Below, in pieces: positions 11,596-40,630 of a DNA stretch of 64,000 nucleotides. The notes beneath the pieces are model-generated. The model saw only the letters and a list, made by a program, of their open reading frames with translations. It did not search any database and was not told the DNA's origin. The position numbers and the translations under genes are program-made. Source of the DNA: Hydractinia symbiolongicarpus. Lineage: Eukaryota; Cnidaria; Hydrozoa; Anthoathecata; Hydractiniidae. How positions within the stretch are numbered: the stretch's first letter is position 1; every line of letters starts with the position of its first letter. The stretch lies in the NCBI RefSeq assembly GCF_029227915.1, contig NC_079883.1, positions 27,280,001 to 27,344,000 of the forward strand, given 5' to 3'.

Positions 11596-13898
11596 TTTAT
11601 ACAAAAACTTATACAAAATTTTCTTACATATTTTTATGTATATATATGGCTTTTTTATTAAAAGAATTGGTATTTGTGATACGTGTATTTAAAAAAACGA
11701 AATGTTTTGCGTAGCTTTTTTGTGTTTAGAATGAGATTTTACTTGAGCGAAGCGCTTATAAAACGATTATAAAATTTATAAGTCGGCGAAATGAGAATTA
11801 CCTTTAGAGAAGGAAGAAATGCGGAATTAATGTTTTTCTCATTTTCTACTCGTTTGTAACTTCAGACAAGCAATAGCTATTAGTTCGCAATCTTCAATTC
11901 CGCAATTTTCAATAAAAAATGTGCGCATTCGCATTTTTTATTTTGCTTTTTGCACATTTCTCAAGAGTCTATTAACAAACTTCAATACCGTAATATTTTC
12001 TTTCGCAAAACATGTTTTCTCTTCGACTGATCTTTGTTTTAAATCAACCATCCAGTTGTAGAAAACTTTGTAACGGGTTAGAAATATTTGTTACATGTTT
12101 TCATTTATTTTATTTTTTACAAATGAAATTAGAAATGAAAAGTTTCGGTTTAACTGTTCTTTATTTTTTTGTTTGTACACAAAATTATTTACAGTTGTTA
12201 ATGTGGTGTAAACGCAAGTAAAGTAACCCTTTCTGAGACATTTTGATTCCCTTTTCTAGCTCTGGTAATAATGAAACCTCTATTGATCAGAACAACATCA
12301 AGATTGTGAAACAGGCTCAACTATAGGGGCTTATTTTAGTCACTTAATCAACATCGTTCCCAGGGCATTTTGCCTTGTTGATAAAGTTGATATTCGTAAT
12401 AACGGCTCAGGGGTTACAAGACCCTGTGGACGAAGTTGTCACCAGTTGGTCCACAGTTTTTTTGGGTGGTCAACTTGAGTTGAATAATAAAAATTGAGCG
12501 CACCAGCATTGAGAAAAACGTAGCAATGTCGTACCCAGGACACACAATTAAGAAACAACAGATTGTTTATTAACAGGAAAAAAGTGATTCAAGTGAATGA
12601 ATTGATTCAACTCCAATCTTTTTACAAAATATAAAATATTATATCTGTTATACAACTCTGAATCAAAAAAACAAACCACATACCTTGATGGAATAAATTT
12701 TCGCGAGAATAATTTTTGCGCGGATTAAATTTCGCGAATGGAAAATTTTAAAGACTTTCACGAGAATATATTTTCGCGAATGTTCAATTACTTAGATTTG
12801 AAGAAGCCATTCAAAAGAAGGATAACTCATCCCAAATTTTACTAACGTTTTAAAAAAATGAATTTCGTGAAAATTTAATTTCGCTAATGACAGATTTGAC
12901 AAAAATTCGCAATTTATTTTCGCGAGTGGCGACAATGAAAAAAATCCAGAAATTCAATTCGCAAATATTTATTCCATTAAGGCAGTTAATATCCGCAAAG
13001 AATAACTTGAGGCAAAAGAACAAGGTTTCTGCAGAAAAACTTTAGCATACAATATTTTCCAACCTTCCTTTACCCTATCTGGCGTTGAGAAGTCGAACTA
13101 GAAATCACTGACAAAATTACACATTAAACCTGTTTTCTAGGATTAATTAGGTATTGTGACTTTCAAGAAAAGATAATGACATCATTGAATTTGAAAATGT
13201 GTTTCCAGAAATTTTTTTCGGCTAATAATTTGTTTTCCGTGAACAAAAAATAGTTTATTAAAAAAAAAATTTTCGGTTGCGAAAGTTAGGCCCACAAAAA
13301 ATGTGAAACAAAGTTAATCGCGAAAATATACTCGCGAAAATATACTCCCTAAAATATGCTGAAAAATGTTGAACAATTAGCTTCGTGGATTTTTATGACA
13401 CATTTACGTTAATTTCAAATATTGGGAAAGTTAATTCTCTCGACAAATGATGGAAATGATCCTTTGCGAAAGTTATTTCACGCAAAAAGTTTAACAAGAG
13501 AATATTGTAAGTTATAAATCACATAATTACAAAAATAAATTAGCTATGTACAGAATATTCCATAAAATATAGATCTATTGTTTTATTAAATTGATTCAAA
13601 CTTTTTAAAAAATTACACGTTGTATAAATTCACGTGAACATTACTTAACTTCAATATCCCCTACCAAAAAAAAGATGTGACCTCGACATTGGATAAAACT
13701 GTTGAAAACTACTGGAGGGTCTTTGGGACTCTGAAATTTATTTGTAGGTAACAGTAACAAACTAACACACTAACGTGCTCCAAGTAAATATAGAAACACC
13801 CAGAATGTTATTCGGAGTAAGGCTTCCGGCAGCTCTTTACTTCAAATCTCGTCAAAGAATTCATTCACCACCCTAATTAGAAATCCAGAACGAATCTA
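11596..13898. other. Intergenic region between the convergent TKFC and MOK genes
   Basis: TKFC has an ATTAAA hexamer at 11657-11662. The rest is AT-rich, without an open frame that looks like protein. The stretch 12690-13345 is dense in TTCGCGAA and CGCGAAAAT motifs of both orientations, a dispersed repeat also seen elsewhere in the window. MOK transcription must end in this region on the minus strand. Confidence 0.6.
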
Positions 13899-22609
<8,711 letters not shown>

Positions 22610-22988
22610 GTCACTGGAAAGGCAGATTTGATAGTTAATTTGACTTACTTTGCATAGTATTCATCAAGCTGATTAAGGATCATTTGTTTTTAGTATATAA
22701 GAACAGTTTATAAATAATTTACATCCCAATTTATTCCGTAGTTTTCCTCTTTAATTTTTTTGTTTATCTTCCATTTTTCAAATCGAATCTGACATGCTTC
22801 TGGTAACCATGGATAATCTTCTTCGCTCTTAAATAGTTCTGCGTTTTTTTGCTGTTTACATCTACTTTGTTCGTAAAACGAGAACCTGACTCAGCATAAT
22901 AGCAAAAAAGAGGACAACCGCAGCAAAGCAAGACGCTGATTAAAAATAACAGAAAGCTCTGACTAAACCTGTTGCTGCTATTTGAAAC
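22610..22988. promoter_or_regulatory. Bidirectional promoter between MOK and PSMA3
   Basis: The two start codons face away from each other with 379 bp between them. The interval contains no other gene and must hold the 5' ends of both transcripts. On the MOK side an AG sits four bases before the ATG. No such site is seen just before the PSMA3 ATG. No clear TATA box was identified. Confidence 0.55.
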
Positions 22989-31483
<8,495 letters not shown>

Positions 31484-31576
31484 TTTTTGACATTTTTTTG
31501 TGACGTGATGTTACGGAGTATTCGATAGTGACATTTGCATTCTCCAGCCATGTTGTGATAGAGTTGTGTATGATGT

Positions 31577-31582
31577 AATAAA
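31577..31582 (+). terminator. Polyadenylation signal AATAAA of PSMA3
   Basis: Canonical hexamer 94 bases downstream of the stop codon. Confidence 0.6.
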
Positions 31583-31718
31583 AACTATGTAAAAAGAATA
31601 CACTAAAATCACGTCTCTCTTTCTCTATCTCTCTCGTTCCCTATCATCTCTGTGGAAACTGAAATTACCTCTGATTTCATTTTTAATACAAGACTTACCT
31701 CGATTTTTTACTTTTAAG

Positions 31719-31937
31719 GTTAATCTCAAAGAGCTTTGGGGAAAAGATACATGCGTTGCTAACATTCCTGAACGTACTGCAATGGGTTTGTCTGCGTCTT
31801 CCAGTTCTGGGAATCGTGGATTAAGTTACTACCTGCCAGGCAGTAGTGGTATGCAAAGTAGTTATGTTTATCTTCGAAACATATCTGTATCTTCAGTATC
31901 CGGGGGGGGATTCCGCCCCCTCAATAAAGCTTCATAG
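31719..31937 (+). other. Exon-like open segment downstream of PSMA3 (possible alternative last exon)
   Basis: The segment begins after ACTTTTAAG and stays open for 72 codons to a TAG at 31935. Its codons are coding-like (VNLKELWGKDTCVANIPERT and so on). Its phase is 0, the same as the junction after PSMA3 exon 31290-31354, so it could replace the canonical last exon. It also has an internal donor-like G|GTATGC at 31848 and an AATAAA at 31923. I do not recognise the peptide. It could instead be an exon of an unknown gene or chance. Confidence 0.3.
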
Positions 31938-33210
31938 GGTTGTTCAAATTGAATCAAACTTGGCACACTTATAGTACGTCACAAAAGGAATGCAAGGAGT
32001 GCATCAGCACATTTTCTGTGACGTCATCAGAAGCTTGAAGCGAATTTTTGCATTCTGTTTGAAGTTTCTGAAAGCTAAGTAAAAGTTACTTAACATATTT
32101 TCCGGTTTTTACGTGGATCGCATAAAAAGTGCCAAAAATCCGGTTTTTTCAAATTTTCGGGTAAAATCCGACAAAATCAGGAAATCGGATTAATCACGTG
32201 TCCAAATTATGCAAAATGATTCTTCTTAATAAATCAAAGTTGTGTTGAAAGTTTCAAGTTCTAAAGATAATCCTAACAGGAGTTATTAAATTTTCCCCAT
32301 TAGAAGGATTTCATAGAGATTTTTAGGGGTGTTCAGGTGTCTAATAGATAAATATTAAAACTCAGTAAACATAACAGTAAGGAGTTAATAAAAAAACCGT
32401 CGGGGCGAAATAGGGTTAAGAGTGTAGCTTTGAAACGTCCTAGTCAAGGTTTTAAAACCATTGATCGAGCTTCATAAGGTGGGGTGTAGACTAAAGCATG
32501 TGTAAAGTCAGGAAAAGTTATAACAATCACATTGACCAGCATTCAAAACCGCGATTTTAAGGAAAAAAAGTGTGCGCATGCGCCAAAAATTTTTTTTAAA
32601 AAAGCGCCTACGGCATAAGATTATGACGTCATCGATATTGACCTCACTCTCTATTATCTTGTTTTAGTTGCCCAATAAAAGAAAATTTAACATTTTTTTC
32701 TTTTAAAACTAAAGAAGGATGACCATAGACTACTATTTCGCCTTTGGTTGCTACCCGGGGCAGCCTAAACAGACGGCAAGGTCCACAAAAGCCCGGATGG
32801 CTAGTTCACAATTTACCAGTACAGGAGCACTCTTGTACAACATTCTGACGCAAGGTTTTGCCTAAAAATTACTTTTCCTGTTTGCATGTATCCCTTATCG
32901 AGCGTTCTATCGTATTAGGTAGTAGCTGCCACTTTTTTTACTACTAAAATTTTGAGCTTTTCTACACCATACATTTCACTTTCGTTTTCACAAAAAAAAA
33001 AATGGTTGACAACTATTAGAAATGTAAAATAGACGCTAATAAACAAAGAACAAACGATATTATACTACTAAAATTAAATTTTAAAAGGAAAAAAAAATAA
33101 TTCATCTGATCTGTAACCTTAGCTAAAGGTTGGTCTTGATTAGTTTTCTCTATCTAGAAGCCTGCTAAAACTAAACGTAAATGTGAGAAAGCTAGCTTCA
33201 CTCAGACTCA

Positions 33211-33306
33211 GTGGACCCCAATGGAAATAATCCACTAACAATAGGTTTTTGTGATTTTCTGGGCTAGAAACACTTTAAATATTTATCATTATTGTTGTTG
33301 TTGTTA
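33211..33306 (-). repeat. Dispersed repeat, copy A (about 95 bp, with TTG/ATT tail)
   Basis: The core ATAGGTTTTTGTGATTTTCT followed by GGGCTAG and ACTTTAAATATTTAT is shared, in inverted orientation, with 61245-61340. The trinucleotide tail suggests the 3' end of a SINE-like element. Confidence 0.75.
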
Positions 33307-34211
33307 GACTAGCAAATGATTGCAAATGAAAAAAATTGTACAGTTATATAGCTATATATATGTTAAACGAAAAAGCTAACCATTTACACAGACATTTCAG
33401 CCTAGACCATTCCCTAATTGTGAGATTTTTCACCACGAAAGTCAATCTGAATTATATAAAAATACTTTACAAATTAGGCTATTACAAGTATTTTTTATTT
33501 CAATTCATAATCTGGATTTCACGAATATATTCTTATTTCAAACGCATCCAACAAAAAGTGGTAATCGAGCAAATCAGCAAGATCTTCTGTTTCATCATTG
33601 TTCCATCATTTTTTTAACCGCTTCTGTCAACAAATCTTCACATGCAAATCACGTTTGAATGACGCTTGAAATTGTGAATTATTGGGTCAAAATTACTTCA
33701 ATGAAATCGTGCCAACATGTTTTGTATCATAGAACAATTTGGGACTGGTGCCCTAAAATGTGAAAAAACAGAAAATACAATATAAGCTACCAGAATCACC
33801 CAGAACCACCCAAAACCACGAAAACGCATGCATGTCCAATGTGTGGCAATCGTTTTCAATCTTTTATAATTTAATAATTTAACAGACCAGCCGTCAACGT
33901 TCAATGGACCCCGGGTACAAACCTCGTACAGCCGACTTCCCGAAAACAAAAAGTTTCTTTTTCAAGTCTCAATTATAAAATGTATTTTTTTGTACAAAAA
34001 AAGTTTCATAATTCCCAACTTCTTACTAAATGTCCTCCTTTTCAATTTCTTAATGTTGGCTTGGAAGGTCTTCTACCTAACATGAGTCTTTCCCTTTAAA
34101 GTCTATGGAATACACGTTCGATACGGAGCCAATTATTAACGCACTATTTACACCAGCGTTTTTTCCTAGTTGTTTATATTTTTTTCAAGTGACTGTTCGT
34201 GTTAATTTGGT

Positions 34212-34257
34212 CTGGAATCAGTCAGAATGACCTAGGGGTCATTCTGACTGATTCCAG
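34212..34257. repeat. Perfect 21-bp palindrome with 4-base loop
   Basis: CTGGAATCAGTCAGAATGAC plus C is followed by TAGG and the exact reverse complement. A related GGTTCTGGGTGATTCT follows at about 34259, and its complement AGAATCACCCAGAACC lies near 33792. The palindrome therefore sits in a wider inverted arrangement. Confidence 0.9.
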
Positions 34258-34750
34258 CTGGTTCTGGGTGATTCTAGGTTTGGAAAACAATGATTGAGCA
34301 GATGGCGGGGCCTACAAAAAGCTCTTATCTTTTAAAAAAACCTGAGGCTCTCATAAAAAAGCATGTAAAATGATAGCAAAGTGTGCATAAAAATGTACAG
34401 ACATGTGAGTTAATGTTTAACATATTCCTGTGAAACCCCTGACTTTTTTCCGGCGAGATAAACATAAATTTTTCATGATTTATCAGACACCACAAACTCG
34501 GCATAAGCCTCAATTATATAAGTCAAAAATTTTTTCCAGGGTACGAACAGATATGCTGTCCAAATAAATGCACAGGAGCATCTCTGGTTTAGTGTTACTT
34601 GTTGTTTTGTTAATTATATACATATTATAGAAAAATATTATCGATTTCTTTTTGTATGAGATTTTTCATTAACAAACAAACCTTCGCTATGAAAAATTAT
34701 TTTTAGCAGAACTATTAATAAACCCTAACCCCTTTCGGGTGACTGTGAAA

Positions 34751-35521
34751 CAGTCAGGGTAAACACCTAATTAGACGACATGACCTAATTAGGCGAGTCA
34801 TTTAGTTAGGCGACATGATGTAGTTTAATTACGCTAACCGTAGTCTAACTAGGCGAACGAAAACTTTCTGTTGTAAATACGTCGAAATCATTGCGTTTCG
34901 CACTACAATTTTTATGTGAATCAAATCGCAGACAATTTTGACTAATTATCGTGTTATTTGCATTGCGCATTGGCAACTTATGGCCCAAACCTTGTGTGGC
35001 AATATTTGTTGTTTTAAATAATGGATTTCAGCCATTTACGCCACAGGAAAAAAAATATGGGGGATGAAAATGTGGTATTGTTTGACTAAGATTTTAACAT
35101 TGCTAAAACAGGATAAATAAAAAAGAAACGTTACAAAACAAATTGTTACCACATCCATCTTAAAAAAAAACAATTTTTTTTTTTGCGTTTTTTGTGAAAG
35201 AATATCTTCATTAAATTATTGCGTATATATTTTACTATCGTCACCTAAATAGGCGACATGTAATATTTCATTTTAACATAATTCTTACTTGCGCGAGCAT
35301 ATCAAGGCACGAGTGACAATTTTGGAATCATGGTTGCATACACTATCCATTCTGAACAAAGTGTTTTTGCTATTTTTTCTTAGGAATGTGTGAAAAGCCA
35401 TTGAACATTGCAATGTCTTAACTAGGTTACATATGGTCTAACTAGGCTACAATGAGTCGCGTAAATAGGTGGTATGCCCTAATTAGCCTACCGTCGCCTA
35501 ATTAAGTGTTTACCCTGACTG
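34751..35521. mobile_element. Terminal-inverted-repeat transposon, non-autonomous (771 bp)
   Basis: The left end is CAGTCAGGGTAAACACCTAA and the right end is the near-exact complement, TTAAGTGTTTACCCTGACTG. Subterminal regions on both sides repeat CTAATTAGGCGAC or its complement about ten times. There is no coding capacity. No clear target duplication was found, so the superfamily is unassigned. Confidence 0.8.
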
Positions 35522-36758
35522 AAAAGTTAGGGGGTAGCCACAAGCAACATTTTTCACATCTAACACTGGTTTATTGCTTATATTTATCTTATTGAGTGCG
35601 CAATTCTCATTTAAAATAATGATATTTACCGATTTATGAAGTCTTGTGAAAGGTCATTTCCGAGGACCAATTTCTTTCAGAAAAAAAGTGGCAGCCACAA
35701 ACCACTGGTTTTATTTGATAAAACAGGCTATCAGCTTTCAGGAAAAACATATCTGAAAGCATGACTTTGCGTTGGAAAGCAAATATCTTCATTTTCCACC
35801 AACTTATAAAATTTTATAATCAAAACATTGCTATTCTTTCTGTCTCCTCCCAACAAAAGTGAAAGTGTTCGGGTAGTCGAATCTAGAGTTTTTGTATAGT
35901 CCAAGGCCTGCTCTACTAAAATAAAATCCTTTTAGGGGATGATCTCTACCGCAGAGGCTCAAAAAACATTTGTTTTTAAGGGAAATTAGAAGCACTTGCG
36001 ATGGTGGCCATTATGAATCGCTTGCGGCAGAAAATTTGATAACAAATAATGGCGCATGCGCACACTTTTTTTCCTGCCGTAAATGACCGTGAGATAATCA
36101 GGGAATACATACGCTGTTTTAATCAGCTACAGTGTATTATTAAACAATTTCGGGGCCAGAATCTACTAATTGACCAGTAAAATGTCAACCTCGTCCCAGG
36201 GACCCCATATATCAAAAATCGAAAAGAGGTCCTGGGGACGATGTTGGTTTAAATCAATTAAAAATTGTCCTCGTGAAGAAAGATTTTGTTTAGCAAGCAA
36301 ATTGTGTAGATTAGCCACGGTAGACTTACGGTAACTGTTATCGGATGTCTTGCTGTTTCTCTTTTGTCAAAGTTATGTTTTCAAAAAGTAATCCCTGCCA
36401 TTTTAGGAAATAAGCCGCTGATGACAGGTAAAAGTTTAGACTCCCAAACAACTTTACACACGGAAAATTACGAATGTACACAACAACCTCATTTCACTTC
36501 CTATTGTCTCTTTCTTATTTAGGTTGATAAAAAACAAGGGCCGTAAATAAATTACTTTTAAAAAATCAAAACCTGCGAAAGATTCATAGTCAACTAGGTG
36601 ACTTTTGTGTTTCCCATAAGGTTCCGGCCATCGCCACCGCTGCCGCCGGTAAAAAAAACGATACAACTCACCCACGCCTACTTTTTTAATAAAAGCTCCG
36701 CAAATTTCCGCGTACCGGGTTTCTTTTTCCCATGCCTTTTTTCCGAAACATTTTCAAG

Positions 36759-37904
36759 ATGGCTACTTTTCGTGGTGCACGCATTTTGTCTTCTCTTGGT
36801 TGCAAAAGCATTAATATTGGAAGACTACATCAAAAAAGACTCACTTCTCTCGCTTTACCAGCACTAGTTCAGTGCAATCTAAAAATATCTCGACGCTTAA
36901 ATGATATGGGTGCACTTCCTGTAAATAAATATGACCTAAAAGGTATTGGTTTGACAACAGTATCGTCTGCGTTGTTTTCAACTGAATCGTTTGAAGCATT
37001 GGCTGATGAAGCTTCAAATGATATACAAGATGATGATTGCGAAACTGGAATGGAAAGAAAATGGCCATCCCCAATTAGTCAAGTAGCAAGAAAGAATCAT
37101 AATTCTGCATTTGTTGGAGGCTATGCTCTTGACTTTGATAAAATTTCATCTGTTTTATCTCAATTTGGAGAAATAAAATCTGTACGAGTACCCCTGAGAA
37201 GTCTTTATGAATCAAACCCAGATAATACTGAAGCTTACAGATATGCTTTTGTTGATTTTGCCAGTGCTGAAGGTCTCAGTAAGGCACTAACTGCAGGTTC
37301 TTTAACTTTGGGTGACAAAACCATTGAAATTAAAGCACAATCTAAAAGTAGGCAAAATTTGGAAAATGACCGAACTTTTATTGTTGATAAATTACCATGC
37401 ACAATAACAGTGAATGAAATAAATAAATATTTTAGTTCGTTTGGTAATGTTGCCTTGGTTAATTTAGTATTAAATTCAATGACTGAAAGAAAAGATATGG
37501 GACAGATATCTGAATATCCAAGAAATTATGCGTTTATTGTTTTCGATTCCGCTTCTGATGTAACGTCGCTTCATGAAAAGGAACATACTTTACAGCAACA
37601 ATCTGTGACTGTGTCAAAAGTTAATAAGAAGACCAGATTGCAACGAAGAGATCGATGCAGGAAAATTCTTTTAGAAGGAATCGGTGAAAGTTTTGATGAA
37701 AACAAAATCCAGAATTTTTTTAACGAAATTGCACCAGTCAAAGACGTCTCGATTTTACGTGATAGAGAAACAGGCTTGCAAAGAGGACTGGCAATTGTTT
37801 TCTTTGAAGATAAAGATGGAGCTATTTCAGCATCACAAGAAGATTCATATGAAATTGATGGATGCAATATAAAAGTAAAAGCTCTTGGATTAGTAAATGA
37901 GTGA
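36759..37904 (+). CDS. Triple-RRM RNA-binding protein with presequence-like N terminus, about 381 aa, intronless
   Basis: An uninterrupted frame encodes three RNA-recognition motifs. From the preferred start they lie at about residues 116-194, 205-288 and 301-377, with RNP1-like cores YRYAFVDF, RNYAFIVF and QRGLAIVFF. The first 50 residues are basic, serine/leucine-rich and almost free of acidic residues (MATFRGARILSSLGCK, then RLHQKRLTSL), like a mitochondrial targeting sequence. This points to a mitochondrial RNA-binding protein by inference. The start at 36759 is preferred over the in-frame ATG at 36732 because its context is AAGATGG. I cannot assign an orthologue, and a nuclear multi-RRM protein is the alternative. 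AATAAA occurs near 38187. The lack of introns contrasts with its neighbours. Confidence 0.85.
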   Translation: MATFRGARILSSLGCKSINIGRLHQKRLTSLALPALVQCNLKISRRLNDMGALPVNKYDLKGIGLTTVSSALFSTESFEALADEASNDIQDDDCETGMERKWPSPISQVARKNHNSAFVGGYALDFDKISSVLSQFGEIKSVRVPLRSLYESNPDNTEAYRYAFVDFASAEGLSKALTAGSLTLGDKTIEIKAQSKSRQNLENDRTFIVDKLPCTITVNEINKYFSSFGNVALVNLVLNSMTERKDMGQISEYPRNYAFIVFDSASDVTSLHEKEHTLQQQSVTVSKVNKKTRLQRRDRCRKILLEGIGESFDENKIQNFFNEIAPVKDVSILRDRETGLQRGLAIVFFEDKDGAISASQEDSYEIDGCNIKVKALGLVNE

Positions 37905-38010
37905 TGTGGATGAGTGACGAGTTATCTTGCAGTGTATCTTTTAAGTATTTCTTTCTAAAAATTTAAAAAAAATTTGCTGTTTTTTTTTTTCAAGTTGCTT
38001 ACCATGCTCA

Positions 38011-38018
38011 TAATAATA

Positions 38019-38054
<36 letters not shown>
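38011..38054. repeat. (AAT/ATT)n microsatellite
   Basis: About 44 bp of pure trinucleotide repeat 107 bases after the RRM gene stop codon, probably within its 3' UTR. Confidence 0.95.
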
Positions 38055-38055
<1 letters not shown>

Positions 38056-39799
38056 TGTCACAGTAAGCTCAGAATCTTCTTAGTTCAGTCATGTTAATTC
38101 ACATGGCACTTGCTGAGGTAAATGCCAACTTGTTCATGAAAATCCTGATTCTTTTCAAATTGGGGATGGTGTATGGGAGCGTAAAATAATAAAACAAAAT
38201 ACAATGTAATTGCCAGTCTGTAATCCAACTACATTTACTTAAAATATTGGACCTATTTCATACAAGTTTTAAAGGATTAGCTTTCATTAATTTCTCTAAC
38301 CAGTTAGGTGATTTAACAGCACTGTTTTAGATTTCTGGATTACATCCCTGTACATGAAACACAAGTTTGCCCACTTGAAGTAAGTGACATTTCATGTTTG
38401 CAATTTTTTCCAAAATTAGTTAGGATATCATTACCTTCAGGAAAGAATTAGTGGAACATATCTTTGCATAGTTTATTTTTGCGTAAGTAATTACACTTTT
38501 TGCAGGAAAAATTAGAGTACTTGTAGTAAAAAAACTTAGTGAGAACGCAAAAATAACTTTTGCGTAAAAAACCTAATCACAAAATTTTGTTCCGCAAATA
38601 TTTTTATTTCAGGTCTCTCAATTGCAAAAACAAGCTCTGTCAAAAATTCTTTAAGGAAAAATTTTCGCCGTTATCGCGCAATTTAGTCCTCGTGAAAAAT
38701 TGAAAACGACTGATTTGCAAAAAAGAACATCATAATCTACGCATATGGTTGCGGGTGTCACGTTTAGGAATCATTAAAAATATGGGTTATTTCTACTAAG
38801 TCCTCTATATTTTTTGAATATTTTCCGTACAGTTTTAAAGCTCGTGGGACTAGGACTCATAAAACGAAGACTGCTGAAGTTGAAATTCACGTACCCATCA
38901 TATATGGCGCTCAGTAAAACAGAAGGAAAAGATCGGTGTATATCGTTTTTCCATACTCGTCCACAGAGCTCTTGAGATAAACCTCGAAAGAGTTCTGGGC
39001 TTGAGAATGTCGTTTTTCGAAAAAATAGAATTCAAAATTTTGCTGGAAGTAATAATTTCCATGAATTTAATCCCAATAATTTTCATTGGCACTGATGTAC
39101 ACAAAAAATATAAAAAAAAAAATACAAAAATATTTCCAGTGATGAATTCCCACGAAAAACTATTCTGTTCTGCAAAATACAACATACCTGTCCGTTAATC
39201 GCTTTACACGCTTTTTCTTTCATACGCAATCTTTGCAAGCAAGATTAGTCTAAAATTTCTCAAAAAGGCCAGCCTGGACCGAATAAATCAGAAAGACAAA
39301 TAGGCTTATAACATAGCAATAAGTTTTGTGATTAAAATAGATGATTGATTTTCATTGACGTACCAGCCTAATTGAGCAAGCAAACACGTGAATGAATTGG
39401 ATTAACTTTTAAGCAACATTGAGATGTTGTTTATAAAAAAATCATGTTTTCCGCAAAATTATATCGCGACAATTTTTTAAAAGCAGAAAATATACCATGT
39501 ATCTTGCCCTCACATAGATTTCTCCGCCTAGTGTAGCAGACCCGTGGGAAACAAAGTTTTTTTTTGCGTTTGGGCGGGGTGTAGGCTGGAGCAATGAGTG
39601 TTGTTAACCCGAAGGGTTACCAAAGATTGCCCTGACGGGTGGAATATTTTCAGTGTTTAGATCCTGGTTGTGGTAATTATATAAGTGGAATATTTCTTTT
39701 TTCATTATTCAAAATTTTTTGAGGACGGCCTTTATTTTCGGGATAAATGAAAATCTCCCTGCCTCTGTGAAACATATTTTTGAAATCAAAACCACTTTC

Positions 39800-40630
39800 A
39801 CATCAGTTCTGCCAACCATAACTAGCATTCACACGCAGTTCCACCAATCAACACTAACAATCACAGCAGTTCTACCAATTTTGCAGTTCTACCAATCATC
39901 ACTAACATTTACAGCAGTTCCACCAATCAACACTAACAATCACAGCAGTTCCACCAATCATCACTAACATTTACAGCAGTTCTACCAATCATCACTAACA
40001 TTTGCAACAGTTCTACCAATTATCACTAACAATCACAGCAGTTCCACCAATCATCACTAACATTTACAGCAGTTCTACCAATCATCACTAACATTTGCAA
40101 CAGTTCTACCAATCATCACTAACAATCACAGCAGTTCCACCAATCATCACTAACATTTACAGCAGTTCTACCAATCATCACTAACATTTGCAACAGTTCT
40201 ACCAATCATCACTAACAATCACAGCAGTTCCACCAATCATCACTAACATTTACAGCAGTTCTACCAATCATCACTAACATTTGCAACAGTTCTACCAATC
40301 ATCACTAACAATCACAGCAGTTCTACCAATCATCACTAACAATCACAGCAGTTCCACCAATCATCACTAACAATCACAGCAGTTCTACCAATCATCACTA
40401 ACAATCACAGCAGTTCCACCAATCATCACTAACATTTACAGCAGTTCCACCAATCATCACTAACATTTACAGCAGTTCTACCAATCATCACTAACATTTA
40501 CAGCAGTTCCACCAATCATCACTAACATTTGCAACAGTTCTACAAATCATCACTAACATTTACAGCAGTTCTACCAATCATCACTAACAATCACAGTAGT
40601 TCTACCAACAATCATTAACATTCACAGCAG
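39800..40630. repeat. 31-bp satellite, about 27 copies, with 93-bp higher-order period
   Basis: The unit is ACCAATCATCACTAACANNT followed by NNCANCAGTTC and T or C. Three variants are distinguishable: AATCACAGCAGTTCC, ATTTACAGCAGTTCT and ATTTGCAACAGTTCT. From about 39935 to 40310 they follow each other in the fixed order C-A-B about four times, which gives a 93-bp period. The order then dissolves into runs of single variants. Confidence 0.95.

Larger units (their letters stand above)
31938..36730. other. Repeat-rich intergenic region
   Basis: No credible gene is seen between PSMA3 and the RRM gene. The content includes short stretches with GTGACGTCATC (near 32020 and 32620), GTGCGCATGCGCC (32572 and inverted near 36055), a SINE-like repeat (33211), a strong palindrome (34212) and a terminal-inverted-repeat element (34751). 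The open frames at 33336-33617 and 33698-33949 look accidental. Confidence 0.6.

Noticed and set aside
39719-39967. An open frame in the satellite region
   Set aside because: It is translated satellite sequence and starts outside any gene-like context.
39800-40630. Considered as a CRISPR array because of regular repeats
   Set aside because: The units are contiguous 31-bp satellite monomers without unique spacers, in an animal genome.
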